33,261 bases of DNA from Enterobacter sp. ENT03 (lineage in GTDB: Bacteria > Pseudomonadota > Gammaproteobacteria > Enterobacterales > Enterobacteriaceae), in assembly GCF_019218745.1 (NCBI RefSeq), contig NZ_JAHUXA010000029.1, positions 1 to 33,261 on the forward strand, read 5' to 3'. This document shows positions 14,803 through 23,763 of the stretch, in pieces. The notes beneath the pieces were generated by a model that was not told the origin of the DNA, did no database searches, and saw nothing but the letters and a program-made list of their open reading frames with translations. The position numbers and the translations under genes were made by a program. The stretch's first letter is position 1. Each line of letters begins with the position of its first letter.

Positions 14803-16146
14803 ATGGCAAGCAACATCACGGCAGATGACATTCGGGAAGACTTTTCGCAGGCCATGTCGGCGATGTATCAGCAAGAAGTTCCGCAGTACGGCACGCTGCT
14901 GGAACTGGTGGCCGATGTCAACCTGGCGGTACTGGAGCAGAATCCGCGCCTGCATGAACAGCTGGCGAACGCCGATGAACTGGCACGCCTCAACGTTGAA
15001 CGCCACGGCGCGATCCGCGTCGGCAGGGCGTCGGAGCTGGCGACGCTGCGCCGAATGTTCGCCATTATGGGCATGTACCCGGTCAGCTATTACGATCTCT
15101 CTCAGGCCGGGGTGCCGGTACACTCCACCGCGTTTCGCCCCGTAGACGACGCGGCGCTGCTGAAAAATCCGTTTCGCGTGTTTACCTCGCTGCTGCGCCT
15201 CGATTTAATCGAAAATCCTGACCTGCGCGAGCGGGCGGCGGCGATCCTCGCCACGCGCAACATCTTTACCCCGCGCTGCCTGGCGCTGATCGAACGTCAT
15301 GAACAGCAGGGGGAATTCACCGCCGCCGAAGCCCGCGAATTTGTGCGTGAGGCGCTGGAAACCTTCCGCTGGCATCAGCATGCCACTGTCGATCACGCCA
15401 CCTATCACGCGCTGCACAATGAGCACCGGCTGATCGCCGATGTGGTGTGCTTCCCCGGCTGCCATATCAACCATTTAACGCCGCGCACGCTGGATATTGA
15501 TCATGTGCAGTCGCTGATGCCGGAATACGGCATCGAACCGAAAGTGCTGATTGAAGGACCGCCGCGCCGGGATGTGCCGCTGCTGCTGCGTCAGACCAGC
15601 TTCAAGGCGCTGGAAGAGCCGGTGCTGTTTGCCGGCGAAGAGCAGGGGACGCACTCTGCGCGCTTTGGCGAAATCGAGCAGCGCGGCGTGGCACTGACGC
15701 CAAAAGGCCGCGCGCTTTACGATCGTCTGCTGGCGGAAGCGGGCACCGGCAAAGACAATCTTAATCACCAGCTACATCTCCAGGCGGTGTTTAAAGCCTT
15801 CCCGGACAGCGAAATGCTGCTGCGCCATCAGGGGCTGGCTTATTTCCGCTATCGTCTGACGCCCACCGGCGAAGCGCATCGCCAGGCGATCCGTCCTGGT
15901 GACGATCCGCAGCCGCTGATCGAGCGCGGCTGGATCACCGCCCAGCCCATTATTTATGAAGACTTTCTGCCGGTCAGCGCGGCGGGCATTTTCCAGTCGA
16001 ATCTGGGAAATGACACCCAGCAGCGGCGTCACGGTAATGCCAGCCGGGAAGCCTTCGAACAGGCGCTCGGCTGTGCGGTGCTGGATGAATTTAGTCTTTA
16101 TCAGGCGGCGGAGGATCGCAGTAAACAGCGTTGCGGTCTGCTGTAA
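14803..16146 (+). CDS. ydcJ: 2-oxoadipate dioxygenase/decarboxylase family protein (HglS-type, DUF1338)
   Basis: A 447-residue protein, equal in length to E. coli YdcJ. The family includes Pseudomonas HglS, a non-haem iron enzyme that converts 2-oxoadipate to D-2-hydroxyglutarate in lysine breakdown. Likely metal ligands by alignment from memory are His68 (ERHGAIRVG), His224 (INHLTPR) and Glu290 (RFGEIEQRG), with Arg72 contacting substrate. All are present, so activity is expected, but the physiological substrate in enterobacteria is not settled. The ATG at 14803 gives MASNITADDI; an upstream in-frame ATG (14749) was rejected. It is divergent from ydcI, and a carboxylesterase gene follows 42 bases downstream. 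Confidence 0.93.
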   Translation: MASNITADDIREDFSQAMSAMYQQEVPQYGTLLELVADVNLAVLEQNPRLHEQLANADELARLNVERHGAIRVGRASELATLRRMFAIMGMYPVSYYDLSQAGVPVHSTAFRPVDDAALLKNPFRVFTSLLRLDLIENPDLRERAAAILATRNIFTPRCLALIERHEQQGEFTAAEAREFVREALETFRWHQHATVDHATYHALHNEHRLIADVVCFPGCHINHLTPRTLDIDHVQSLMPEYGIEPKVLIEGPPRRDVPLLLRQTSFKALEEPVLFAGEEQGTHSARFGEIEQRGVALTPKGRALYDRLLAEAGTGKDNLNHQLHLQAVFKAFPDSEMLLRHQGLAYFRYRLTPTGEAHRQAIRPGDDPQPLIERGWITAQPIIYEDFLPVSAAGIFQSNLGNDTQQRRHGNASREAFEQALGCAVLDEFSLYQAAEDRSKQRCGLL

Positions 16147-16188
16147 ACCCGCTACGCTGATGGACTGAATAGCAAGAGGAATGCGCGT

Positions 16189-17697
16189 ATGGAAAATCCC
16201 TCCACACCGGTGGCGGACACCCGCCTCGGATCGATTATTGGCCTCGCGGAAAACGGACTGCACGTCTGGCGGGGCATTCCCTATGCTGCGCCGCCGGTGG
16301 GCGACCGCCGCTGGCGTGCACCGCAGCCGCTGAGCGCCTGGCAAACGCCCTATGTTGCCGACACCTTTTCGTCTTCCAGCTGGCAGAGCAGCGAATACTG
16401 CCGCGCGCTGGGGGGCGGCGATCCGGGCGAGTTCTCGGAAGATTGTCTGTATCTCAATATCTGGTCGCCTGCGGTACGTCGCGAGCCATTACCGGTAATG
16501 GTCTGGCTGCACGGGGGGGGCTTCACCATCGGCGCGGGTGGTCTGCCGCCGTATAACGGCAGCGCGCTGGCGAGACGGGATGTGGTGATCGTTACCCTTA
16601 ATTACCGCCTCGGCCATCTGGGCTTTTTTGCGCATCCGGCGCTGGAAGAAGAGGCGGGCGAGCGGGTGTATAACTTCGCGCTGCTCGATCAAATCGCCGC
16701 CCTGCGCTGGGTGAAAGAGAACATTCATGCATTTGGTGGCGATGCGCAAAACGTCACCCTGTTCGGTGAATCTGCGGGCGCACGCAGCGCGTTATCGCTG
16801 CTGGTGTCGCCGCTGGCAAAAGATCTGTTCCACAAAGCCATTATTCAGAGTGGCTATGCGCTGCCCGATACGCCGCGCCGTACCGCGCTGGCGAAGGGCA
16901 AAGCGCTGGCGGAACATCTGGGGCTGGCGGATGCCACGGCGGAACAGCTGCGTGCTATTCCGCCAGAAGCGCTGTGGCCGCTGGCCGCGCCGCATAATGT
17001 GGCACCAGTGCCGATTGTCGGCGACGCGGTGTTGCCGGAGCCAATGCTGGAAGCGTTTTTTAATGCCAGGCAGCATCCCATGCCGATTATGATCGGCTCG
17101 AACAGCGACGAAGCCAGCGTGATGACAGTGTTTGACGTCGATCCGGCGGATGAGATCCGCAAGCTGCGCCGTCAGGAGCGCTTCGGACTTGGGCTTATCA
17201 GACTGCTCTATCCCGGCGTCAAAGGCGACAGCGAGCTGGGCCGCCAGGTGTGTCGCGATATGGCGTTTACCACGATGGGATTCGTGGTGATGCAGGCGCA
17301 GCAGCGCCTCGGTCAGCCGTGCTGGCGCTACTGGTTCGATTATGTGGCCGAAGCCGAGCACGACACCTATCCGCACGGCGCCTGGCACGGCAACGACGTG
17401 CCCTATGTGTTCGATACCCTTGGCGAGATTTTACCGTCCCGCGATTACGTGACAGAAAACGACCTGAAATTTGCCGCGCAGGTGGCCGATTACTGGGTTA
17501 ACTTTGCCCGTCACGCCAGCCTGAGCTGCACGGTACTGCATGGCCCGGTGCGCTGGCAGGCCAGCGTGCGCGGCAAAGACCGCCTGTTACGCATCGGGCT
17601 GAATAAATATGCCGGATTTAAGCTGGTGAACCGCTTTATGCGTGCGCGCATGGAGCTGTTTAAACGCGTGATGCACCAGCACGTTAGTCTGGAGTAG
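16189..17697 (+). CDS. Type-B carboxylesterase (PnbA-like)
   Basis: A 502-residue alpha/beta hydrolase of the carboxylesterase/cholinesterase family. It shows RGIPYAAPPVGDRRW (28-42), the EDCLYLNIW signature (84-92), the HGGGF oxyanion loop (108-112), the nucleophile elbow GESAGA with Ser195, the acid Glu308 in SNSDEAS and His400 in GAWHGNDVPYVF. The catalytic triad is therefore complete. No signal peptide is seen, so it should be cytoplasmic. Bacterial relatives such as PnbA hydrolyse varied small esters; the natural substrate is unknown. It lies 42 bases after ydcJ on the same strand and could be read with it, yet it is absent between ydcJ and opgD in E. coli. An acquisition shared with related genera is likely. 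Confidence 0.88.
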   Translation: MENPSTPVADTRLGSIIGLAENGLHVWRGIPYAAPPVGDRRWRAPQPLSAWQTPYVADTFSSSSWQSSEYCRALGGGDPGEFSEDCLYLNIWSPAVRREPLPVMVWLHGGGFTIGAGGLPPYNGSALARRDVVIVTLNYRLGHLGFFAHPALEEEAGERVYNFALLDQIAALRWVKENIHAFGGDAQNVTLFGESAGARSALSLLVSPLAKDLFHKAIIQSGYALPDTPRRTALAKGKALAEHLGLADATAEQLRAIPPEALWPLAAPHNVAPVPIVGDAVLPEPMLEAFFNARQHPMPIMIGSNSDEASVMTVFDVDPADEIRKLRRQERFGLGLIRLLYPGVKGDSELGRQVCRDMAFTTMGFVVMQAQQRLGQPCWRYWFDYVAEAEHDTYPHGAWHGNDVPYVFDTLGEILPSRDYVTENDLKFAAQVADYWVNFARHASLSCTVLHGPVRWQASVRGKDRLLRIGLNKYAGFKLVNRFMRARMELFKRVMHQHVSLE

Positions 17698-17795
17698 GGA
17701 TTTAAACGCATCGATAAAGATCGGCTTCTGGTCGCATAAAAAGGACGGCTTAATGGATAAAATGGTGCAGAAATCATTGATATTAAGGAAATAAA

Positions 17796-18221
17796 ATGCG
17801 CCAGCGAGTAATTGTATGTCCGGTGATCCAAAATAACGGCGAGTATCTGCTGTGCAAGATGGCGGCCGATCGGGGCGTTTTCCCCGGACAATGGGCGTTA
17901 CCGGGGGGCGGCATGGAGCCTGGAGAAACGATGGAAATCGCCCTCAGGCGTGAAATCAGGGAGGAGTTAGGCGAACGCCTTACGATTACGGATATTCAGC
18001 CCTGGGCATTTCGCGATGATGTGCGCACTAAAACCTACCCGGATGGCACCAGCGAAGAGATTTACATGATCTACCTGATTTTCGACTGCATAAGCGCCAA
18101 CCGCGACATCACCTTTAATGAAGAATTTGAAGAGGTGATGTGGGCGTCAGCGGACGCGCTGAAAGCGTTGGATCTGAACGAAGCCACCCGCATTACCTTT
18201 AAACAGAAAGGACTGCTGTAG
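17796..18221 (+). CDS. nudI: Nucleoside triphosphatase NudI
   Basis: A 141-residue Nudix hydrolase, identical in length to E. coli NudI (YfaO), which hydrolyses pyrimidine deoxynucleoside triphosphates to monophosphate and pyrophosphate. The N-terminus [20 protein letters not shown] and the [13 protein letters not shown] segment match NudI closely. The Nudix box GX5EX7REUXEEXG runs from Gly38 to Gly59 with [10 protein letters not shown], so the metal-binding glutamates are intact. AAGGAAATAAA precedes the ATG. In E. coli nudI lies at a distant locus near arn genes; here it sits between a carboxylesterase and a LysR gene. Its 3' end overlaps the converging LysR gene by 23 bases. Confidence 0.92.
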   Translation: MRQRVIVCPVIQNNGEYLLCKMAADRGVFPGQWALPGGGMEPGETMEIALRREIREELGERLTITDIQPWAFRDDVRTKTYPDGTSEEIYMIYLIFDCISANRDITFNEEFEEVMWASADALKALDLNEATRITFKQKGLL

Positions 18222-19071
18222 AGGCTGGAGAAGCCGCCAGCAGGGTCTCGCGAAAGACAGCCAGCCCGGCGGCTTTATCAGGCGACGCGCGCAGGACCAG
18301 CCGGTAACTGGCGCCGGTTTTCACGCTGTGGGAGAACGGGCGGCGCAGGCGTCCGGCTCGCAGATCCTCGGCGACCAGGGTTTCATCGGCGATGGCGATA
18401 CCAAAGCCCTGGATCGCCGCGCTGATCGCCAGATCCATGGTGTCAAAGTGTTGATTTTTTTTCATGGCAGGGGCGATCTGCGTCTGGCTGGACAGCCACA
18501 ACGACCAGTCGGTTTTATCCCGCGTGGGATGCAGGAACGTCAGCTGCTCCGGTGCGCTGTTATTATCACATTGCCCGCCGATCACCGGCGTCAGCGCCTC
18601 TTCAAACAACAGATCCCCGGCGCTCAACTGCGTACCAAACACAATGGCCGCGTCATACGGCTCGGTTTTGAAATTGACCGTGTGATCGCTGGTGGTGGTA
18701 AGCGACACCTGCAAATCCGGGTTTTCCCGCTCCAGTCTTAATAAACGCGGCACCAGCCAGCGCATGGCGCAGGTAGGCGCTTTCAGGCGCACGACCGTCT
18801 GCTGCTGGCGTGCCTGCTCGGCCACCGACGCCAGATGTTCAAATGCCGCCTGTAACTCCGGCAGCAGAGCGCTGCCCTGGGGCGTCAGGCGTAATCCTCG
18901 CGCATGCCGCTCAAACAGCGGGAAGCCAAACCACTGCTCCAGGGCGGCGATTTTTCGGCTCACCGCGCCCTGGGTCAGGCACAGTTCTTTGGCGGCGTGC
19001 GTCAGATTCAGATGCCGGGCGGTCACCAGAAAGGCGTCAATAGCGTTAAGGGGCAGGGAACGGCGCAGCAT
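18199..19071 (-). CDS. LysR-type regulator, GcvA-like
   Basis: A 290-residue LysR regulator. The winged helix spans about residues 7-66 ([48 protein letters not shown]). The effector domain starts near residue 92 and has the short [15 protein letters not shown] strand typical of the GcvA/AmpR branch. It is divergent from the aminotransferase gene across 112 bases that contain nested dyads (19084-19126), so it most likely controls the aminotransferase/binding-protein unit in response to an amino acid or keto acid. Its own 3' end overlaps nudI by 23 bases. Confidence 0.88.
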   Translation of the reverse strand: MLRRSLPLNAIDAFLVTARHLNLTHAAKELCLTQGAVSRKIAALEQWFGFPLFERHARGLRLTPQGSALLPELQAAFEHLASVAEQARQQQTVVRLKAPTCAMRWLVPRLLRLERENPDLQVSLTTTSDHTVNFKTEPYDAAIVFGTQLSAGDLLFEEALTPVIGGQCDNNSAPEQLTFLHPTRDKTDWSLWLSSQTQIAPAMKKNQHFDTMDLAISAAIQGFGIAIADETLVAEDLRAGRLRRPFSHSVKTGASYRLVLRASPDKAAGLAVFRETLLAASPASTAVLSV

Positions 19072-19083
19072 GGTGGCTCCAGG

Positions 19084-19166
19084 TATGCAATTTTGTCATG
19101 GCTATTATGACAACAATTCGGTTGTCGCCTCAATCGACTTTTGGTTTGAATGGTTATGCAATTTTG
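19084..19166. promoter_or_regulatory. Nested dyads and 12-base direct repeats in LysR/aminotransferase intergenic region
   Basis: TTGTCAT (19093-19099) and ATGACAA (19107-19113) form one perfect dyad. GACAAC (19109-19114) and GTTGTC (19121-19126) form a second that overlaps it. TATGCAATTTTG occurs at 19084-19095 and again at 19155-19166, 71 bases apart, close to seven helical turns. The layout suits a LysR regulator that binds a recognition site near its own start and an activation site near the target promoter. Confidence 0.55.
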
Positions 19167-19183
19167 CTGAGAAAGGAACGACA

Positions 19184-20353
19184 ATGACTTTGCGTACGCC
19201 GGTGCAGACCCGCTCAAAACTTCCTGATGTGGGCACCACCATTTTTACCGTGATTGGACAGCTCTCCGCTGAACATAACGCCATAAACCTTTCTCAGGGC
19301 GCGCCCAACTTTATGTGTGATGCCGGACTGATCGCAGGCGTCACCCGCGCCATGCAGGCCGGACATAATCAGTACGCCGCCATGACCGGCCTGCGGCCGT
19401 TGAAGGAACGCATCGTCGAAAAGGTGCAGGATCTCTACGGCACGCAGTATGACGTGGATAACGAAGTGCTGATCACCGCCAGCGCCAGCGAAGGGCTGTA
19501 CTCGGCCATCAGCGGGCTGGTGCATCCGGGCGATGAAGTGATTTACTTTGAGCCGTCCTTTGACAGCTACGCGCCCATTGTGCGCTTGCAGGGCGCGACG
19601 CCGGTGGCGATCAAGCTGACGGTGCCGGAATTCGCCGTCGACTGGGACGAAGTCAGCGCCGCCATCACGCCGCGCACGCGGATGATCATCGTCAACACGC
19701 CGCATAACCCCAGCGGGCAAGTGTTCTCCCGTCACGATATTGAGCAGCTGGTGCGCCTGACGCGCAATACCGATATTGTGATCCTGTCGGATGAAGTGTA
19801 CGAACATGTAGTCTTCGACGGGCAGAAACATCACGGTATGGCGACGCATCCGCAGCTGGCCGAGCGCAGCGTGATTATTTCCTCGTTTGGCAAAACCTAT
19901 CACGTTACCGGCTGGCGCGTTGGTTACTGTATTGCACCCGCCGCGCTGATGGATGAGATCGTCAAAGTGCATCAGTTCATGATGTTTTCTGCCGACACGC
20001 CGATGCAGTATGCCTTTGCCGAACATATGAACGATCCGCAAACCTGGCTCTCGCTGGCGGCGTTTTATCAGCGTAAGCGCGATATGCTGCAAACGCTGCT
20101 CGACGACTCCCCGTTTCGCGTGCTGCCGGGCGCCGGCTCGTTCTTCTTGCTGGCGGATTACAGCGGGTTCAGCGATGAAAGTGACAGCGAGCTGGTAAAG
20201 CGGCTGATCGTTGAATGCGGCGTCGCCACCATTCCGCTGTCGGCGTTTTATACCGACGGCACGGATAACAAACTGATCCGCCTCTCTTTTGCAAAAGATG
20301 AGGCAACATTACGGGCAGGGGCGCAGGCCCTGTGTCGGGTTAAGCCACGCTAA
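19184..20353 (+). CDS. PLP-dependent aminotransferase, class I/II (YbdL-like)
   Basis: A 389-residue fold-type I aminotransferase. It resembles E. coli YbdL, a methionine aminotransferase (386 residues), and the kynurenine aminotransferase/glutamine transaminase K group. INLSQGAPNF binds substrate, NTPHNPSG (171-178) and SDEVYEH (202-208, Asp203 and Tyr206) contact PLP, and Lys237 in SSFGKTYHVTGWR is the Schiff-base lysine. The ATG at 19184 has GAAAGGAACG upstream; the open frame extends 164 codons further but across the LysR gene and promoter. The binding-protein gene starts nine bases after its stop, so the two form an operon. An amino donor such as methionine or an aromatic amino acid is likely, but not shown by the sequence. 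Confidence 0.88.
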   Translation: MTLRTPVQTRSKLPDVGTTIFTVIGQLSAEHNAINLSQGAPNFMCDAGLIAGVTRAMQAGHNQYAAMTGLRPLKERIVEKVQDLYGTQYDVDNEVLITASASEGLYSAISGLVHPGDEVIYFEPSFDSYAPIVRLQGATPVAIKLTVPEFAVDWDEVSAAITPRTRMIIVNTPHNPSGQVFSRHDIEQLVRLTRNTDIVILSDEVYEHVVFDGQKHHGMATHPQLAERSVIISSFGKTYHVTGWRVGYCIAPAALMDEIVKVHQFMMFSADTPMQYAFAEHMNDPQTWLSLAAFYQRKRDMLQTLLDDSPFRVLPGAGSFFLLADYSGFSDESDSELVKRLIVECGVATIPLSAFYTDGTDNKLIRLSFAKDEATLRAGAQALCRVKPR

Positions 20354-20362
20354 GGAGCGTCA

Positions 20363-21145
20363 ATGATGAAACTGAAAGCACTCTGTCTGGGAATGGGTAT
20401 GCTCTGCTCGCTGTCGTCCTTTGCCGCCAGCGAACTGCGTTACGGGCTGGAAGCGGAATACCCGCCGTTTGAAAGCCGCAACGCCAGCGGTGAACTCGAA
20501 GGGTTTGATATTGATCTCGGCAATGCGATCTGCAAAGCGGCAGCGCTGAAGTGTAGCTGGGTGGAAACCTCGTTCGACGCGCTGATCCCAGGACTGGTGG
20601 CAAAAAAATACGATGCGATTAACTCGGCGATGAACATCACCGAACAGCGCCGGCAGAGCATTGATTTTACCCAGCCGATTTATCGTATCCCGTCGCAACT
20701 GGTAGGCAAAGCGGGCAGCGGTATGGAAGCCACGCCGGAAGGGCTGAAGGGGAAAACCGTCGGCGTGTTGCAAGGCTCGATTCAGGAAACCTACGCTAAA
20801 GAGCACTGGGAAAAGCAAGGCGTCAGCGTGGTGTCTTATAAAGATCAGAATCTGGCGTGGGCGGATCTGCTTAATGGCCGGATTGACGCCTCGCTGGTGA
20901 TGTCTGCCGCCGGGCAGGCTGGTTTCCTCAGCAAGCCGCAGGGCAAAGGCTTCGGCTTTATCGGCAAGCCGGTAGCCGACGACACCATTCTCGGCAGCGG
21001 CATTGGTTTTGGTCTGCGTAAAGGCGATGAGGCAACGAAAAAACAGCTGGATGCGGCAATTGATAAAGTGCGCGCCGACGGCACCATTACACGCCTTGCG
21101 GCAAAATATTTCCCGGGCATTGACGTCAGCGTCAGCGGGAAATAA
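20363..21145 (+). CDS. Periplasmic amino-acid binding protein (ArgT/HisJ family), orphan
   Basis: A 260-residue type II periplasmic binding protein with a Sec signal peptide: MMKLK, a hydrophobic core, and probable cleavage after SSFA (residue 21). LRYGLEAEYPPFESRNASGE and GFDIDLGNAIC are the lobe 1 signatures of the lysine/arginine/ornithine/histidine group, and Arg98 in the ITEQRRQSIDFTQP segment would bind the substrate carboxylate. It follows the aminotransferase by nine bases. No permease or ATPase genes are adjacent, so it must borrow the membrane part of another ABC system or act as a sensor. Its ligand is probably the aminotransferase substrate (inference). Confidence 0.9.
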   Translation: MMKLKALCLGMGMLCSLSSFAASELRYGLEAEYPPFESRNASGELEGFDIDLGNAICKAAALKCSWVETSFDALIPGLVAKKYDAINSAMNITEQRRQSIDFTQPIYRIPSQLVGKAGSGMEATPEGLKGKTVGVLQGSIQETYAKEHWEKQGVSVVSYKDQNLAWADLLNGRIDASLVMSAAGQAGFLSKPQGKGFGFIGKPVADDTILGSGIGFGLRKGDEATKKQLDAAIDKVRADGTITRLAAKYFPGIDVSVSGK

Positions 21146-21187
21146 TCCCTTTTTCCTCTGCCCGATGATGGTCGGGTGGGGGATTTT
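21143..21187 (+). terminator. Probable terminator of the aminotransferase/binding-protein operon
   Basis: Inner stem CCCGA (21161-21165) / TCGGG (21172-21176) and outer AATCCC / GGGATT arms are followed by TTTTT. The structure is interrupted, so strength is uncertain. Confidence 0.5.
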
Positions 21188-21375
21188 TATACGTATCTTT
21201 ACGTCCTTATCAGTCAATTCCCCCTCGACATAAAAAAATCTGCGATTTGCCAGACAGAACGTTAACCAGGCATTGGATCCTATAGGTTTTTTGTCTAGAG
21301 TGAGCGTTCGTTTTGTTGCCGCTGTTTTGCAAAGGCGGAACGCATTCACCCGACCAGAAGGATGTTTTCTCAGGC

Positions 21376-23031
21376 ATGAACCGCAGACGATTTATTAAAG
21401 GCTCAATAGCCCTGGCCGCTGCGTGCGGCACCACGGGATTCGCCTCTCTCTTCTCTCGTGCGGCATTTGCTGCGGAACCTGGCATTGCTGATGGTCAGAG
21501 CCGTCGCTTCGATTTTTCCGTACTGCAATCTATGGCGCATGACCTGGCGCAAAACGCCTGGGCTGGCACACCTAAGCCGCTGCCGGATACGCTCGCCACG
21601 CTGACGCCGCAGGCGTACAACAGCATTCAGTACGATGCGCAGCACAGCTTGTGGGCCAACATCCCGGATCGCCAGCTGGATATTCAGTTCTTCCACGTGG
21701 GCATGGGCTTCCGCCGCCGGGTGCGCATGTTCTCGCTGGATCAGGCGACCTCCGAAGCGCGCGAGATCCATTTCCGTCCGGAGCTGTTCAACTACCACGA
21801 CGCGGGCGTGGACACCAAACAACTGGAAGGGCAGAGCGATCTGGGCTTTGCCGGATTCCGCGCCTTCAAAGCGCCGGAGCTGGCGCGCCGCGATATTGTT
21901 TCCTTCCTCGGCGCGAGTTATTTCCGTGCGGTGGACAGCACCTATCAATACGGCTTATCCGCGCGCGGCGTGGCGATCGATACCTTTACCGACACGCCGG
22001 AAGAGTTCCCGGATTTCACCTCTTTCTGGTTTGAAACCGCAAAACCCACTGATACCACTTTCACGGTCTATGCGCTGCTGGACAGCCCCAGCCTGACCGG
22101 GGCCTACAAATTCGTGATCCACTGCGAGAAGAGCCAGGTGATCATGGAGGTGGATAACCACCTCTACGCGCGCAAGGACATCAAACAGCTGGGCATCTCG
22201 CCGATGACCAGCATGTTCAGCTGCGGTAACAACGAACGCCGCATGTGCGACACCATTCACCCGCAGATCCATGACTCTGACCGTCTGGCGATGTGGCGCG
22301 GCAACGGTGAGTGGATCTGCCGCCCGCTGAATAACCCGCAGAAATTACAGTTCAACGCCTATCAGGATGACAACCCGAAGGGCTTCGGCCTGCTGCAACT
22401 GGACCGCGATTTTTCGCACTATCAGGACATCATGGGCTGGTATAACAAACGTCCGAGCCTGTGGGTTGAGCCGCGCAACAAGTGGGGCAAAGGATCTGTC
22501 GCGCTGATGGAAATCCCGACCACTGGCGAAACGCTGGATAACATCGTCTGCTTCTGGCAGCCGGAGCGGCCAATCAAAGCCGGGGACGATCTCGCCTTCC
22601 AGTACCGCCTGTACTGGAGCGCACAGCCGCCGGTGCACACGCCGATGGCGCGGGTACTGGCTACCCGTACCGGCATGGGCGGCTTCCCGGAAGGCTGGGC
22701 GCCGGGCGAGCATTACCCGCAGGTGTGGGCGCGTCGTTTCGCGGTGGATTTTGTTGGCGGCGATCTGAAAGCGTCGGCACCGAAGGGCATTGAGCCGGTG
22801 ATCACCCTGTCGAACGGCGAAGCGAAACAGGTGGAGATCCTCTATGTGGAGCCGATCGACGGCTACCGCATTCAGTTCGACTGGTATCCGACCAACGATT
22901 CCACCGATCCGGTGGATATGCGCATGTTCCTGCGCTGTCAGGGCGATGCCATCAGCGAAACCTGGCTGTACCAGTATTTCCCCCCCGCACCCGACAAGCG
23001 TAATTACGTCGATGACCGCGTAATGCGTTGA
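21376..23031 (+). CDS. opgD: Periplasmic glucans biosynthesis protein OpgD
   Basis: A 551-residue protein, the same length as E. coli OpgD (MdoD). It starts with a twin-arginine signal (MNRRRFIKG, hydrophobic stretch, cleavage near AFAAEP at about residue 32), so it is exported folded by Tat. It acts in the periplasm on the linear backbone of osmoregulated periplasmic glucans and shapes its length; OpgD-family proteins have recently been described as glucan hydrolases. The sequence is colinear with OpgD to the end ([20 protein letters not shown]). The ATG at 21376 gives the Tat motif; an upstream in-frame start at 21313 would put 21 residues before it and was rejected. ydcH, which follows opgD in E. 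coli, is missing. Confidence 0.96.
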   Translation: MNRRRFIKGSIALAAACGTTGFASLFSRAAFAAEPGIADGQSRRFDFSVLQSMAHDLAQNAWAGTPKPLPDTLATLTPQAYNSIQYDAQHSLWANIPDRQLDIQFFHVGMGFRRRVRMFSLDQATSEAREIHFRPELFNYHDAGVDTKQLEGQSDLGFAGFRAFKAPELARRDIVSFLGASYFRAVDSTYQYGLSARGVAIDTFTDTPEEFPDFTSFWFETAKPTDTTFTVYALLDSPSLTGAYKFVIHCEKSQVIMEVDNHLYARKDIKQLGISPMTSMFSCGNNERRMCDTIHPQIHDSDRLAMWRGNGEWICRPLNNPQKLQFNAYQDDNPKGFGLLQLDRDFSHYQDIMGWYNKRPSLWVEPRNKWGKGSVALMEIPTTGETLDNIVCFWQPERPIKAGDDLAFQYRLYWSAQPPVHTPMARVLATRTGMGGFPEGWAPGEHYPQVWARRFAVDFVGGDLKASAPKGIEPVITLSNGEAKQVEILYVEPIDGYRIQFDWYPTNDSTDPVDMRMFLRCQGDAISETWLYQYFPPAPDKRNYVDDRVMR

Positions 23032-23043
23032 TGCTTGTCGTTT

Positions 23044-23189
23044 ATAGGCCGGGTAAGCGTCAGCGCCACCCGGCGGAGATACAGGGCAGCGTGCCGGGAT
23101 TGTGCCCGGCGGCGCAGGCTTGCCGGGCCTACGTTTCTGCTCAACGCCTGTAAACCGTAGGCCGGGTCAGCGTCAACGCCACCCGGCTT
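23044..23189. repeat. REP/BIME cluster between opgD and rimL
   Basis: Three REP-like units in the 180-base gap: TAGGCCGGGTAAGCGTCAGC with ACCCGGCGG (23044-23075), a divergent unit GTGCCGGGATTGTGCCCGGC with TTGCCGGGCCTACG (23091-23132), and TAGGCCGGGTCAGCG with ACCCGGCTTTTT (23157-23181). The third ends in a T tract and could terminate opgD transcription. REP units of this type follow many enterobacterial genes. Confidence 0.85.
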
Positions 23190-23211
23190 TTTCCCGCCTT
23201 CAGGAGTTCCC

Positions 23212-23763
23212 ATGACCCCGGACGACCATATCCCCGTCAGCGATACCCTTACACTCTGCGCGATCAACGAGCAGGATGTACCCGAATTGCACCAGCTGGT
23301 GCTGAAAAACAAAGCCTGGCTGCAACAGTTTTTAGACTGGCCGCAATATGTCGGATCCGAAGACGACTCGCTGAAAAACGCACAGAGCAACATCATGCTC
23401 CATCAGCGCGGCTACGCGAAAATGTTCCTGCTGAAGTGGAAGGGGCGCATCGTTGGCGTGCTGTCATTTAATTCTGTTGAGCCGACCAATAAGACGGCCT
23501 ATATCGGCTACTGGCTGGACGAAGATCACCAGCGGCAGGGGTTGTTGTCGCAGGCGCTTCAGGCGTTTATGGCGTTCTACGCCGCGCGCGGGGACGTGCG
23601 CCGTTTTGTGATCAAATGTCGGGTGGATAACGCCGCCAGTAATGAGGTCGCGCTGCGCAATGGTTTTACGCGCGAAGGTTGTCTGAAAGAGGCCGAATTC
23701 CTTAACGGCCGCTTTGACGATCAATATATCTACGCGCGTATTATCGATTCGCCGTCAGAGTGA
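23212..23763 (+). CDS. rimL: Ribosomal protein L7/L12 serine N-acetyltransferase
   Basis: A 183-residue GNAT enzyme that acetylates the N-terminal serine of L12 to give L7, using acetyl-CoA; the E. coli enzyme has 179 residues. [14 protein letters not shown], the acetyl-CoA binding stretch around [14 protein letters not shown] (beta4/alpha3) and [18 protein letters not shown] are conserved. CAGGAGTT precedes the ATG at 23212. It is alone after the REP cluster, and its stop overlaps the end of ydcK by nine bases on the opposite strand, a convergent overlap. Confidence 0.94.
   Translation: MTPDDHIPVSDTLTLCAINEQDVPELHQLVLKNKAWLQQFLDWPQYVGSEDDSLKNAQSNIMLHQRGYAKMFLLKWKGRIVGVLSFNSVEPTNKTAYIGYWLDEDHQRQGLLSQALQAFMAFYAARGDVRRFVIKCRVDNAASNEVALRNGFTREGCLKEAEFLNGRFDDQYIYARIIDSPSE

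Noticed and set aside
14505-14855. 117-codon N-terminal extension of YdcI
   Set aside because: The upstream stretch is intergenic and overlaps the ydcJ start region; the internal Met at 14504 matches the E. coli N-terminus exactly in position and length.
18692-19183. 164-codon N-terminal extension of the aminotransferase
   Set aside because: It runs antisense through the LysR gene and the promoter dyads; the Met at 19184 has a proper ribosome binding site and fits the family length.
19214-20092. 292-codon minus-strand open frame opposite the aminotransferase
   Set aside because: Shadow frame; the plus strand carries the full set of PLP-binding motifs.
20360-21349. 329-codon minus-strand open frame opposite the binding-protein gene
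   Set aside because: It covers a conserved periplasmic binding protein with signal peptide on the plus strand and shows no domain of its own.
23091-23132. GCCGGG hairpins after opgD considered as a small RNA gene
   Set aside because: They match dispersed REP units found again at the right end of the window, and no promoter is evident.
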